In this document: positions 34,801-45,606 of the stretch, piece by piece
Layout of the letters: each line of letters opens with the position of its first letter
How positions within the stretch are numbered: position 1 is the stretch's first letter
Program-made: the position numbers and the translations under genes
Origin: UBA11524 sp045591175
Lineage (GTDB): Bacteria; Bacillota; Clostridia; Christensenellales; Aristaeellaceae
NCBI GenBank assembly: GCA_045591175.1
Contig: JAZNSI010000010.1
Span: forward strand, 59,545 to 123,544
Length of the DNA: 64,000 nucleotides
Direction of reading: 5' to 3'
The notes under the pieces: generated by a model
What the model saw: the letters and a program-made list of their open reading frames with translations, nothing else
What the model was told of the DNA's origin: nothing
The model's database searches: none

Positions 34801-34835
34801 CCCGGTTTATACGAAATCGCATGAGGTGACAAACA

Positions 34836-35963
34836 TTGGCCAACAAACGCGATTACTATGAGGTACTGGGCATCGACAAAAATGCCACGGACGCGGATAT
34901 CAAGCGTGCCTTCCGCCGCAAAGCGAAGGAGTGCCATCCCGACCTGCACCCCAACGATAAGGAAGCCGAGGCCCGGTTCAAGGAGCTGAATGAGGCCAAC
35001 GAGGTGCTGTCCGACCCGGATAAGCGCGCCCGGTATGACCAGTTCGGCTTTGAGGATCCCATGGCTGGCATGGGCGGCGGAGGAAATCCCTTTGGCGGGA
35101 TGGACTTCGGCGGTATGGGCGACATCCTGGAGCAGATGTTCGGCATGGGTGGTATGGGCGGAATGGGCGGCAATCGCCGCAACGCTCCCCGACAGGGCGC
35201 GGACGTCCGCTATGACCTGCGCATCTCCTTCGAGGAAGCGGCCAAGGGCTGCACGAAGTCCCTGGAATTCTTCCGCCATGAGAACTGCACCACCTGCGGC
35301 GGCTCCGGCGCAAAGCCCGGCACCCAGCCCCAAACCTGCTCCATGTGTAAGGGCACGGGCCAGATCCGCCAGTCCGGCGGCTGGATGACCACCGTGCGCA
35401 CCTGCCCCGGCTGCGGCGGCGCAGGCAAGGTCATTAAGGACAAGTGTCCCGGCTGCGGCGGCTCCGGACGCACCCGCGTCAAGCGTACGCTGGATTTGAA
35501 GGTGCCTGCCGGTGTGGATGATTCCATCATCCTGACCAAGCGCGGCGAGGGCGAACCCGGCATCAACGGTGGCCCCGCGGGCGACCTGAACATCCGCATC
35601 GTGGTGCGGCCCCATAAGCTCTTCCGCCGCGAAGGCACCAACATCCGCCTGGATGTGCCGATTTCCTTCACCCAGGCGGCCCTGGGCGCGGAGATCGACG
35701 TGCCCACGCTGGACGGCAGCATCAAGCACCAGATCCCCGAAGGCACCCAGACCGACACCGAGTTCCGCATCCGCGGACAGGGCATCCAGCAGCTGGGCGG
35801 CAGCCAGAAGGGCGATTTGATCTTCCGCGTGCGGGTGGAGATCCCCAAGCGCATGACCGACAAACAGCGCGAGCTCCTGCGGCAGTTCGACGAGAACTCC
35901 ACCGGCAAGGAGTACGAGCAGCGCAAGTCCTTCTTCGACAAGGTGAAGGACCTGTTCAACTAA
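34836..35963 (+). CDS. dnaJ: Chaperone protein DnaJ
   Basis: A 375-residue class I J-protein. The J domain (DYYEVLGIDKNATDADIKRA) carries the HPD motif in ECHPDLHPND, a Gly/Phe-Met-rich linker follows (about 70-110), then four zinc-binding CxxCxGxG repeats (CTTCGGSG, CSMCKGTG, CPGCGGAG, CPGCGGSG) and the C-terminal substrate-binding barrels. It starts with TTG at 34836, with GAGGTG 7 bases upstream. Confidence 0.97.
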   Translation: MANKRDYYEVLGIDKNATDADIKRAFRRKAKECHPDLHPNDKEAEARFKELNEANEVLSDPDKRARYDQFGFEDPMAGMGGGGNPFGGMDFGGMGDILEQMFGMGGMGGMGGNRRNAPRQGADVRYDLRISFEEAAKGCTKSLEFFRHENCTTCGGSGAKPGTQPQTCSMCKGTGQIRQSGGWMTTVRTCPGCGGAGKVIKDKCPGCGGSGRTRVKRTLDLKVPAGVDDSIILTKRGEGEPGINGGPAGDLNIRIVVRPHKLFRREGTNIRLDVPISFTQAALGAEIDVPTLDGSIKHQIPEGTQTDTEFRIRGQGIQQLGGSQKGDLIFRVRVEIPKRMTDKQRELLRQFDENSTGKEYEQRKSFFDKVKDLFN

Positions 35964-35977
35964 CCGCATCAAAAAGA

Positions 35978-36024
35978 CCCGCCGTGACCCCTGTCGGCAG
36001 ACAGTAGGCCACGGCGGATTTTTT
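35978..36024. terminator. Bidirectional terminator between dnaJ and the GH3 gene
   Basis: CCGCCGTG pairs with CACGGCGG, with an inner CCCTGTC/GACAG stem, followed by ATTTTTT on the right and preceded by AAAAA on the left. It serves both convergent units; the T-run overlaps the GH3 stop. Confidence 0.9.
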
Positions 36025-38938
36025 AATTGGCAATGCCCGGTCGGATCTTCCTTTCCCCGCTGCTGACGCGGGTATGCAGGAAGCTCAGGCTGATGTCGCC
36101 CGTCAGGCGGATCTCCAGGGTGCCGGTGCAGCCGCCCTCCGGCAGGGGGAATTCGACGTCCTCCCAGATGGGCTCGCGGCAGAAGCTGCGCCGGTCTCCC
36201 TTGGCACGGGCCGCCGCGTCACGCCAGCCATGACGATCCATCGGCGGAGAAGATCGGAGCTCGCTGGTGCGGGTGTCGCCCTGCCAGCTGCCCAGCTCCT
36301 GACCATTCAGCACTGCGGTGATGCTGCCGCCCTGCTCGCTCAGCACCCGCAGGCACAGCACGCAGCAGTCCTCATGGAAGGCACAGTCCCGGTAGAACAC
36401 CGCAGCGGGGCGCTCCATATAATCCGGGCAGACGCAGGTGAAGCCCAGCGTGCCCTCCAGGAGGGTGATGTTCTCCGATTCGTCGTAGTGATCGGCGGGG
36501 ATGCGGCAGGTCATATCCCGCTGACCAAGGATTTCACCTGGGATGGGCAGCACCGCGCTGACGGCCTCATCCGCGCTGGATGCGCCCGCAAAGAAGCGGT
36601 ACTCTCCTGCTTCCACCAGCAGCCGGCTGCTGATCACGTCGTAGAAGCGCAGCTCGTCCACCGGCGCAGTCAGAGTGACGCAGCGCTTTTCGCCAGGCTG
36701 CACATCATGCAGCCGCTGGAAGGCCACCAGCTGCCGGAGCGGCTTCTTCACCCGGGAGGGCGGCGCAACGGCGTACACCTGCGCCACCTCGTCGCTGGGC
36801 TGGCTGCCGGTGTTCTCCACGGTGAAGGTGAAGGTCAGCGTGCCATCCGCCTGGGACACAGCAAAATCCGCATAGCGGAATGCCGTGTAGGTCAGACCGT
36901 GACCGAAGGGATACAGCGCCTCGCCATCAAAGTAGCGGTAAGTGCGCTTGCCCTGGATCACATCGTAATCGTCGATATCCGGCAGCTGATCATCATCCTT
37001 GTACCAGGTCATGTTGAGCCGACCCGCTGGAGCCGCCGTCCCGTAGATTCCGTTTGCGATGGCCGTGCCGAATTGCTGCCCGCCCGTTGCCGAAAGCAGG
37101 ATCGCCGGGACATGCGCCGACGCATAGGGCAGCGCATGGGGGTAGTTGGCACACAGCGCCAGCACCGTGCGGGGATTGGCCTCGTTAACGGCCTGCATGA
37201 GCCTGCGCTGGTGGGGCGGCAGCAGCAGCGTCGTGCGGTCGCGCTCCTCCTTGGCGGGGATCATCGGGCACTGCCCCAGGGCCAGAATGGCGTTCGGGTG
37301 AGCCTTGGCCAGCGCAGCAGCACGGGCTGCACCGTTCTCCACCACCTTGATGGTGACGGGCGTGCCTGCGTATTCCGGGCCAAAGAGCAGCCGATCCTCT
37401 ACCGTCGTGACCGGCCAATGGAACACGTTGCTCAGCAGCGTTTGGCCATTCTCGACCTCCAGGTGGAAGATCTCCACCACAAACCAGTTGAAGGGCGTTT
37501 CCGACAGCGCATAGAGCCCCTTGGCGTCCACCGGTGCCTGACCCTGCTTGGGCAGCCCCAGGTACGTCCCGGTACGGACGCAGCGGAAGGTATAGTACTC
37601 CTCGCCCCAGTCCTCCATGGCGAAGGTGTCCGGCGTGTCGGACAGACAGGCAGCGCCGTCCTTCCGGATGGCAACACCCTTGTCGCCAAATATCAGCTGC
37701 ACCCGGTTCCAGCCGTCAAAGACCTCGCAGGGTACATTCAGCGCCGTGAGGCCATCGCGGATGGTCTTTTTGCAGGGCGGTTCGCCGCCGTACCAGTCCT
37801 GATACCAGGCGTCGGCGTAAGGACCGATGAGGGCCGCGGATTCCGCCCGGTCAAGGGGCAGCAGGCCGTCGTTTTTCAGCAGCACGAGGTTTTCCTCGGC
37901 GCAGCGCAGGGCCAGCGCATCCGCTGCAGGAGTGCAGATGTCCGCCTCTGTGTAGTGGGCGTAGGGGGATGCATCCCCATCAAAATGCCCCAGGCGCATG
38001 GCGACCATCGTCTTGGCGCGGATGGCGTTGTTCAGATCCTCCTCGGTGATGAGCCCCATTTCGTAGGCCTCGCGGGCGGCAGGGGCAACGATGTTCGGGC
38101 CGTCACTCATGCCGTCCACACCGGCGTGCAGCGCATCGGCAATGGCCTCGGCGTGGTTGCCGTACTTGTGCTGCCCGGTGACCACCAGATTCAGCGCACC
38201 GCCGTCGCCCACCGCGTGGGTCAGGCCATATTGCCCCTTCAGGACCTCCCGCACCTCGTCATTGAGGATGCCCACCTTGCCGTTGATGCGGTTGTAGGCA
38301 GTCATCACGCCCTGGGCCCCGGCTCCTGCAATGCAGCGGCGGAAGGGCTCCAGGTAGAGCTCGTACCTGTTGCGCGGGTCGATGGTCGCGTTCTTCCAGG
38401 CGCGGCCCGCCTCGGTGTTATTCCCATAGAAATGCTTGAGGGTCGCAGCGCAGCGGATATACTTCTCGTCCTCGCCCTGCATGCCGCGAATATAAGCCCC
38501 CGCCATCGCGCCGGTGAGAACGGGATCCTCGCCATAGCCTTCCTCGTTGCGGCCCCAGCGGGGATCGCGCTCCAAGTCCACCGTGGGCGCCCAGCGGCTC
38601 AGGCCGCGCCAAGGATGACGCTTATTCACCACGCGGGCCTCCATGCCCACGACCTCGCCGCACTTTTTCAGCAGCTCCGGATCCCAGGTGGCGCTCATGC
38701 CGATGGGCTGAGGGAAGGAGGTGGTCACGTCCGGAGCGGAGGTTTTGCCCTGATCATTGCGGCCCTCCACGCCATGGGCCGCCTCGCCGCCAAGGCCAAA
38801 GGGAGCGATCCCCAGACGTTCGCAGCCAGGCAGAAAGGAACCCATCCACCCGAATTTCTCCTCCAGCGTCAAATTCTTCAGTAGCCAGTCGATGCGCGCC
38901 TCAAAGGTGAGACTCGTGTCAAACAGCGGTGTATTCAC
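36023..38938 (-). CDS. Glycoside hydrolase family 3 beta-glycosidase with inserted and C-terminal accessory domains
   Basis: This 971-residue GH3 enzyme has an N-terminal (beta/alpha)8-like domain (DLERDPRWGRNEEGYGEDP; nucleophile Asp245 in HAVGDGGAL), the second GH3 domain split by an inserted beta-rich module (about 410-520), a fibronectin III-like domain (about 690-800), and a C-terminal carbohydrate-binding-like domain (about 805-965). There is no signal peptide, so it probably acts on imported oligosaccharides. It starts with GTG at 38938, with AGGAGG upstream and its own consensus promoter. Substrate could be beta-glucosides or beta-xylosides. Confidence 0.93.
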   Translation of the reverse strand: MNTPLFDTSLTFEARIDWLLKNLTLEEKFGWMGSFLPGCERLGIAPFGLGGEAAHGVEGRNDQGKTSAPDVTTSFPQPIGMSATWDPELLKKCGEVVGMEARVVNKRHPWRGLSRWAPTVDLERDPRWGRNEEGYGEDPVLTGAMAGAYIRGMQGEDEKYIRCAATLKHFYGNNTEAGRAWKNATIDPRNRYELYLEPFRRCIAGAGAQGVMTAYNRINGKVGILNDEVREVLKGQYGLTHAVGDGGALNLVVTGQHKYGNHAEAIADALHAGVDGMSDGPNIVAPAAREAYEMGLITEEDLNNAIRAKTMVAMRLGHFDGDASPYAHYTEADICTPAADALALRCAEENLVLLKNDGLLPLDRAESAALIGPYADAWYQDWYGGEPPCKKTIRDGLTALNVPCEVFDGWNRVQLIFGDKGVAIRKDGAACLSDTPDTFAMEDWGEEYYTFRCVRTGTYLGLPKQGQAPVDAKGLYALSETPFNWFVVEIFHLEVENGQTLLSNVFHWPVTTVEDRLLFGPEYAGTPVTIKVVENGAARAAALAKAHPNAILALGQCPMIPAKEERDRTTLLLPPHQRRLMQAVNEANPRTVLALCANYPHALPYASAHVPAILLSATGGQQFGTAIANGIYGTAAPAGRLNMTWYKDDDQLPDIDDYDVIQGKRTYRYFDGEALYPFGHGLTYTAFRYADFAVSQADGTLTFTFTVENTGSQPSDEVAQVYAVAPPSRVKKPLRQLVAFQRLHDVQPGEKRCVTLTAPVDELRFYDVISSRLLVEAGEYRFFAGASSADEAVSAVLPIPGEILGQRDMTCRIPADHYDESENITLLEGTLGFTCVCPDYMERPAAVFYRDCAFHEDCCVLCLRVLSEQGGSITAVLNGQELGSWQGDTRTSELRSSPPMDRHGWRDAAARAKGDRRSFCREPIWEDVEFPLPEGGCTGTLEIRLTGDISLSFLHTRVSSGERKIRPGIAN

Positions 38939-38970
38939 TTCATCGTCCTCCTGTACAGGATGTTGAGTGT

Positions 38971-38999
38971 AGTATAAATGCGAAAGGCTACCGTGTCAA
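38971..38999 (-). promoter_or_regulatory. Sigma-A promoter for the GH3 gene
   Basis: Consensus TTGACA, a 17-base spacer and TATACT on the minus strand. The -35 lies inside the hairpin at 38987-39014. Confidence 0.85.
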
Positions 39000-39014
39000 T
39001 AGGAACACGGCAGC
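38987..39014 (-). terminator. Hairpin after suhB, overlapping the GH3 promoter
   Basis: GCTGCCGTGT pairs with ACACGGTAGC (10 bp, one G-T wobble) around an 8-base loop, followed on the minus strand by CTTTCGCATTT. The T-tract is weak, so it may be a partial terminator. Confidence 0.55.
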
Positions 39015-39039
39015 CCAAAGAAATGTTGTATTCAATCAA

Positions 39040-39813
39040 TTATTGCTGACGAAAGACCTGCTGCAGCGTTTCCTGCAGCTCGTCAAAGATGCGCGCGCTG
39101 GCGGCTATATGGGGGATGCCCTTGTCATAGGTCACCGGCCCGCCAAGGATGTTGCCGCACTTGCCGCCGGCTTCCTCCACCAGCAGGGTCGCGGCACAGT
39201 AGTCCCAGGGCTGCAAGCGCCACTCAAAGTGACCGTCGCTGCGGCCTGCGGCCACGTCGCACATGTCCATGCAGGCGCTGCCGGTGCGACGGATGTCGGC
39301 CACCCTGGGCAGCAGTGCCGCAAAGGAGCGGCCCGTGACGTCGAACAGCTCCTCATAATAGGGGCCGGTGCCGAAGCCGATCAGCGCCTTCTCGAAGGAC
39401 ATGTCCGCCACCTGGAGTCGCTCTGCGTTGCACCACGCACTCTTGCCGAGCTCAGCGTGGTAGAGCTCGTCCCGGTAGGGATCGTAGATCATGCCGAACA
39501 CCGGCTGCTTGCCCTCCACCGCACCGATGGAGATCATCGAGCAGCGGCGGCGGCGGAAGTAATTCGTGGTGCCGTCGATGGGGTCGATGATGAAGGTGAA
39601 CTTATCGGTCAGCTGCTGGCCCTCGCCCTCCTCGGCGAGGAAGCAGGCCGCCGGAAAGGCCTTCGACAGCTCGCTGATGAGGAATTCCTGCACAGCTACG
39701 TCGCCCTCAGTGACGAAATCCGCATGGCGGCCCTTGGAGTACACCGCCGGGTCGGCAAAATCGAGCATCAGCCGGGCGGCACGGCGGATGATAGGTTCGA
39801 TGGCGTTACGCAT
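39040..39813 (-). CDS. Inositol monophosphatase family protein
   Basis: A 257-residue magnesium-dependent phosphatase of the inositol monophosphatase/SuhB family. The metal site is visible in AEEGEG (about residue 71), DPIDGTTNY (about 95) and the late WDYCAATLLVEEAGGKCG motif. Possible substrates are inositol or other sugar phosphates. Its start overlaps the phosphoesterase stop by 8 bases, so the two are co-translated. Confidence 0.92.
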   Translation of the reverse strand: MRNAIEPIIRRAARLMLDFADPAVYSKGRHADFVTEGDVAVQEFLISELSKAFPAACFLAEEGEGQQLTDKFTFIIDPIDGTTNYFRRRRCSMISIGAVEGKQPVFGMIYDPYRDELYHAELGKSAWCNAERLQVADMSFEKALIGFGTGPYYEELFDVTGRSFAALLPRVADIRRTGSACMDMCDVAAGRSDGHFEWRLQPWDYCAATLLVEEAGGKCGNILGGPVTYDKGIPHIAASARIFDELQETLQQVFRQQ

Positions 39814-40543
39814 GTTCAGCCTCCAAATGCAGGATGATGACCTCGCAGCCGCAGTTGATGCGAGGCGCCCAGGTGGCGTTGGTCACGCCACGGGACACCA
39901 GCAGGCGGTCATCGTAGTAGAAGCCGCTGGTCAGCTTCGGGAACAGCCACTGTCCCGGGGAATAGACGCCCTGCCTGCCGATGCGCACCTGCCCGCCGTG
40001 AGCGTGGCCGGCGACGGTCAGGTCGATATCCCGGTTGAGCACGGCATCCGCGAAGTATTCCGGGTGGTGGCACATCAGCAGCTTGAAGCCTTCCTGCTCC
40101 GACATCGCCCACAGGAAGGGCTTCTTCTCCGCCAATTGCAGGGGAAGCTTGTGCTCATCCTTGCCCACGCGGATGCTGCTCAGGCCACCCAGCACGATAC
40201 CGCCGAATGCCACAAAGCGGTCATCCAGCACAGTGACGCGGCTTGCCTCCACATGGGGCCAGTAGTCCGCCAGCGTCTTCAGCTTGCGCTCGTGGTTGCC
40301 GATGGAATAAAACACCGGGGCCACGTCCGGCGCTTCCCGCAGGAAGCGGACAGCGTTGTCGAAGCCATTGGTGCGGTGGTCGTGGCGATCAACGAGGTCG
40401 CCCGCGACGAGGATCGCATCCACACCCCGGCAGGCCGACAGAATCAGGTCAACGTCGCCGTTGTGAAAATCCGGGCAAATGGCGAAGGTCAGCGGCTGCG
40501 CGATCTTCGCCGAACGCACGGTGATGTGGTTGATTTCAAGCAT
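39806..40543 (-). CDS. Calcineurin-like metallophosphoesterase
   Basis: A 245-residue protein with the dinuclear-metal phosphoesterase motifs in order: ICPDFHNGD (DxH), VAGDLVDRH, SIGNHERK, a CHHPEYF segment and AGHAHGGQVRIG. The arrangement is that of the YkuE-like group, some of which act on lipids or cell-wall precursors. It lacks the usual N-terminal membrane or signal segment. It is 60 bases downstream of uvrB with palindromic repeats between them. Confidence 0.92.
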   Translation of the reverse strand: MLEINHITVRSAKIAQPLTFAICPDFHNGDVDLILSACRGVDAILVAGDLVDRHDHRTNGFDNAVRFLREAPDVAPVFYSIGNHERKLKTLADYWPHVEASRVTVLDDRFVAFGGIVLGGLSSIRVGKDEHKLPLQLAEKKPFLWAMSEQEGFKLLMCHHPEYFADAVLNRDIDLTVAGHAHGGQVRIGRQGVYSPGQWLFPKLTSGFYYDDRLLVSRGVTNATWAPRINCGCEVIILHLEAEHA

Positions 40544-40556
40544 ACTAGCCCTCTCA

Positions 40557-40590
40557 CCCGCTATCGCGGGAGCTCTCCCAAAGGGAGAGC
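40557..40590. repeat. Double palindrome between uvrB and the phosphoesterase gene
   Basis: Two adjacent perfect hairpins: CCCGC/GCGGG with a 4-base loop (40557-40570) and GCTCTCCC/GGGAGAGC with a 3-base loop (40572-40590). Neither has a T-run downstream on the minus strand. The form is like dispersed intergenic palindromes of gut Clostridia, which is inference. Confidence 0.6.
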
Positions 40591-40603
40591 CTTTTGGCGT
40601 TGG

Positions 40604-42631
<2,028 letters not shown>

Positions 42632-42651
42632 GATAATCACCTCGCAGGAGT

Positions 42652-42665
42652 AGAATGGCTGTTCT
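42652..42665 (-). promoter_or_regulatory. Possible LexA (SOS) box at uvrB
   Basis: AGAACAGCCATTCT resembles the Gram-positive LexA box core GAAC-N4-GTTC with one mismatch, and lies just downstream of the -10. uvrB is an SOS gene in Bacillus. Confidence 0.5.
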
Positions 42666-42668
42666 GTT

Positions 42669-42697
42669 ATGATAGCACACCCCGTCCCGCTTGTGAA
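42669..42697 (-). promoter_or_regulatory. Sigma-A promoter for uvrB
   Basis: TTCACA, a 17-base spacer and TATCAT on the minus strand. Confidence 0.65.
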
Positions 42698-42746
42698 GGG
42701 GAACAGGGGAAATCCCTGCATTTTCCCCGATTCGCTGTTTATGGGG

Positions 42747-42776
42747 TGGACATGTCCGGCCTGAAAATGGTATGAT
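42747..42776 (+). promoter_or_regulatory. Promoter for the XRE membrane regulator, with palindrome
   Basis: TGGACA, an 18-base spacer and TATGAT. A perfect palindrome, GGACATGTCC (42748-42757), overlaps the -35 and could be an autoregulatory operator. Confidence 0.6.
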
Positions 42777-42800
42777 GAATCCGAAAAAGGAGGCATTCAT

Positions 42801-43313
42801 ATGGACATGAGCAAGATGGGCACGTTCCTGCAGACGCTGCGCAGGGAACAGGGCTTGACCCAGGAGCAGCTGGGCGAAAAGCTGCGCATCAGCAGCAAGA
42901 CGATCTCAAGGTGGGAAACCGGTACCTATATGCCTCCGGTGGAGATGCTGCTGGCACTGTCGGAGCTGTACGGCGTGAGCATGAACGAACTGGTCGCCGG
43001 CGAGCGGCTGACCCCGGAGGAGCTGCCGGCGAAAGCTGAGGAAAACCTGGCCTCTGTGATGAAGGAAAACGACGCTTTCCATCTGGAAGAGCGAAAGAAT
43101 TACTGGCAGGAAAAATGGCTGACCGATCATCGCTGGTCCATAGCGCTGCTGGTCGGTGTATTCACCGCTGCATCGCTGCTCTACTTTTCCATCGATAAGG
43201 TGGAACCGGTCGCTCTCATTGCACTGCTTTCCATCGGTCTGGCCATTTTTCTGCGCAACCGCCGCGACGCTTATGTGGAGCATCACCTCTATGATGACAA
43301 GCTGGACAACTAA
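42801..43313 (+). CDS. XRE-family regulator with C-terminal membrane helices
   Basis: A 170-residue protein with an N-terminal helix-turn-helix (GLTQEQLGEKLRISSKTISRWE), a linker, and two membrane helices near the end (WSIALLVGVFTAASLLYF and VALIALLSIGLAIFL). Such membrane-tethered regulators are common in Clostridia and are thought to respond to envelope conditions. An AAAAGGAGG site precedes the ATG. It is a single-gene unit with its own terminator. Targets are unknown; autoregulation through the palindrome in its promoter is possible. Confidence 0.88.
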   Translation: MDMSKMGTFLQTLRREQGLTQEQLGEKLRISSKTISRWETGTYMPPVEMLLALSELYGVSMNELVAGERLTPEELPAKAEENLASVMKENDAFHLEERKNYWQEKWLTDHRWSIALLVGVFTAASLLYFSIDKVEPVALIALLSIGLAIFLRNRRDAYVEHHLYDDKLDN

Positions 43314-43325
43314 GTCCATCCACCC

Positions 43326-43358
43326 CCGCAGGGAGCTCATCCTCCCTGCGGTTTTCTT
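43326..43358 (+). terminator. Intrinsic terminator after the XRE gene
   Basis: A perfect 10-bp stem (CCGCAGGGAG/CTCCCTGCGG) with a 6-base loop, followed by TTTTCTTT. Confidence 0.92.
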
Positions 43359-43395
43359 TGCCGCCAGGCTTCAAGGTGAAAATCATCCTTCCCCG

Positions 43396-43424
43396 TAGAT
43401 TTTTCCCGTCAAATGTATTATAAT
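43396..43424 (+). promoter_or_regulatory. Possible promoter for the second GH3 gene
   Basis: A consensus TATAAT at 43419-43424 with a weak -35 (TAGATT) 17 bases upstream, 35 bases before the ATG. Confidence 0.5.
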
Positions 43425-43458
43425 GTACGCAACACATCCCGTTACGGAGGGACAGCAC

Positions 43459-45522
43459 ATGAAGAAGACCCGCGAGGAGCTGCTGGCTCTGCTGGCAGAC
43501 ATGTCCATTGAAGAAAAGGCCGGTCAGCTGGCGCAGATCCCGATCGTCGCCTGCATGGACGGCGTATCCGAGCCCACCGGCCCCATGGAGGAGCTGAGCC
43601 TGACGCCGGAGCAGGTGGTGCTTTCCGGCAGCGTGATCTCCGTCCTGCGGCTGGAAGCCGAGGCCTGCGCCAAGGTCGTCCGCCAACTGACGGAGGCTCA
43701 TCCCCATCATATCCCCCCGCTGGTCATGAAGGACGTCATCCACGGCCATCAGACCATGTTCCCCATCCCGCTGGCCATCGGCGCTACCTTTGACGAGAAG
43801 ATCGCCGAGACGCTGGGCGAATGCGGCGCGAAGGAAGGCGCTGCCTCCGGCGTGCATGTGACCTTCGCCCCGATGGTGGACGTGGTGCGCGATCCCCGCT
43901 GGGGCCGCGTGATGGAGAGCCCCGGCGAGTCCCCCGTGCTGTGCGCTGCCATGGGCGCGGCGATGGTGCGCGGCACCCGCGGCGAGGACATTTCCGTCCC
44001 TGACCGCATCGCTGCCTGTGCCAAGCATTTCGTGGGCTACGGCATCAGCCAGGCCGGTCAGGACTATGCGCCCATCGACGTCAGCCACACCGAGCTGTAC
44101 AACACCTACCTGCCGCCCTTCCAGGCCTGCGTGGACGCGGGCGTGGACATGGTCATGCCCGCCTTTGTCGGCGTGGATCGCGTCCCCTGCGTATGCAACG
44201 AGTGGCTGCTCAAGGACATCCTGCGCGGGCGCATGGGCTTCGAGGGCATGATCATCTCCGACTGGGATGATCCCAGGCAGCTGATCGCCCACGGCGTGGC
44301 GGAGGATCAGCGCGAGGTGGCCAAGCTGTGCCTGAACGCCGGTCTGGACATGGACATGATGAGCTTCGCCTACCTGACGGAGCTGGCCGACCTTGTCCGC
44401 GAAGGCAAGGTGGACGAGGCGAAACTGGACGCCGCCTGCCTGCACGTGCTGGAGCTGAAGAACAACCTCGGCCTGTTTGACAATCCCGTCAAGAACGACA
44501 GCGACGATGTGCAGCGCGCCGTCTGCAACGACCCGGAGATCCACAAGGCCGTGTACGAGGCCGCCATCAAGAGCTGCGTGCTGCTGGAGAACGAGGGCGC
44601 GCTGCCCCTGCGTCAGGGCTGTAAGGTCGCCCTGGTGGGCAGCCATGCAGATGAGCACGCCATCCTCGGCGGCTGGACGCTGGACGCATACACCGAGCGC
44701 ACGAAGACCCTGCTGACCAGCTTTAGCGAGGACAGCCGCATCACCCTGACCACCCCCGAAGAAGCTGACGTGATCCTCCTGGCCACCGGCGAAAAGCAGG
44801 CTGACACCGGCGAGGACTGTTCCAAGGCCCATCCCTTCCTGACCCCAGAGCAGATGGACGAGCTGCGTCGGATCCACGCGCTTGGCAAGCCGGTGGTGCT
44901 GCTGCTCTTCTGCGGCAGGCCGCTGATCATCACCGAGGCGCTCCCCTACTGCAGCGCCGTGCTGAACGTGTGGTTCCCCGGCACCGAGGGTGCCGACGCC
45001 ATCCGCGCGCTGGTCATGGGCGATGAGATTCCCTCCGGTCACCTAAGCATGACCTTCCCCCGTGCGCTGGGTCAGGTGCCGATCCACCATGACCGTCTGA
45101 GCTCTCCCCGCCCCTGGAAGGAAGGCGCCATCTACGTCAACCGCTACAAGGACGAGTCGAACTTCCCCCTCTATCCCTTCGGCTACGGTCTGAGCTACAC
45201 CACCTTCCAGGTGGACGCCGCCGCAGAAAGCACGACCATCACCGCCAAGGTGACCAACACCGGCTCCGTTGCCGGCGAAACCGTGGTGCAGGTGTACGGC
45301 AGGATCCGCCACTGCAGCCACATTCGCCCGGACAAGCGGCTGCTGGCCTGGCAGCGCATCGCCCTCCAGCCCGGCGAATGCAGGGAAGTCACCTTCCCCA
45401 TCACCCCGGATATGCTGCGCATGTACGACGCGCAGGGCAAGGCCATCGAGCTCAAGGGCGTGTGCGACATTGCCGTGGGCGAAAGCAGCACCGTGCCTTA
45501 CACCCTCGAGGTCACTTTCTAA
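43459..45522 (+). CDS. Glycoside hydrolase family 3 beta-glucosidase
   Basis: A 687-residue GH3 enzyme. The N-terminal domain shows PMVDVVRDPRWGRVMESPGE and AKHFVGYG, with the nucleophile Asp in GMIISDWDDP. The second domain (VALVGSHADEHAILGGW) and a C-terminal fibronectin III-like domain (TITAKVTNTGSVAGETVVQV) follow. It has no signal peptide, so it probably hydrolyses imported cello- or xylo-oligosaccharides in the cytosol. The ATG at 43459 has a CGGAGG site. It is a single-gene unit, and differs from the larger GH3 at 36023 by lacking the insertion and C-terminal extension. Confidence 0.95.
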   Translation: MKKTREELLALLADMSIEEKAGQLAQIPIVACMDGVSEPTGPMEELSLTPEQVVLSGSVISVLRLEAEACAKVVRQLTEAHPHHIPPLVMKDVIHGHQTMFPIPLAIGATFDEKIAETLGECGAKEGAASGVHVTFAPMVDVVRDPRWGRVMESPGESPVLCAAMGAAMVRGTRGEDISVPDRIAACAKHFVGYGISQAGQDYAPIDVSHTELYNTYLPPFQACVDAGVDMVMPAFVGVDRVPCVCNEWLLKDILRGRMGFEGMIISDWDDPRQLIAHGVAEDQREVAKLCLNAGLDMDMMSFAYLTELADLVREGKVDEAKLDAACLHVLELKNNLGLFDNPVKNDSDDVQRAVCNDPEIHKAVYEAAIKSCVLLENEGALPLRQGCKVALVGSHADEHAILGGWTLDAYTERTKTLLTSFSEDSRITLTTPEEADVILLATGEKQADTGEDCSKAHPFLTPEQMDELRRIHALGKPVVLLLFCGRPLIITEALPYCSAVLNVWFPGTEGADAIRALVMGDEIPSGHLSMTFPRALGQVPIHHDRLSSPRPWKEGAIYVNRYKDESNFPLYPFGYGLSYTTFQVDAAAESTTITAKVTNTGSVAGETVVQVYGRIRHCSHIRPDKRLLAWQRIALQPGECREVTFPITPDMLRMYDAQGKAIELKGVCDIAVGESSTVPYTLEVTF

Positions 45523-45532
45523 GCATAAAAAC

Positions 45533-45575
45533 AGATCCCGCAAGGAGTTCATTCTCCCTGCGGGATCTATTTTTT
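45533..45575. terminator. Bidirectional terminator between GH3 and metI
   Basis: AGATCCCGCA pairs with TGCGGGATCT, with an inner GGAG/CTCC pair, followed by ATTTTTT; the left flank ATAAAAAC gives a T-run on the minus strand for the met operon. Confidence 0.92.
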
Positions 45576-45606
45576 GTTCTCATTAGCGCGGAGCATCCGC
45601 CTGTCC

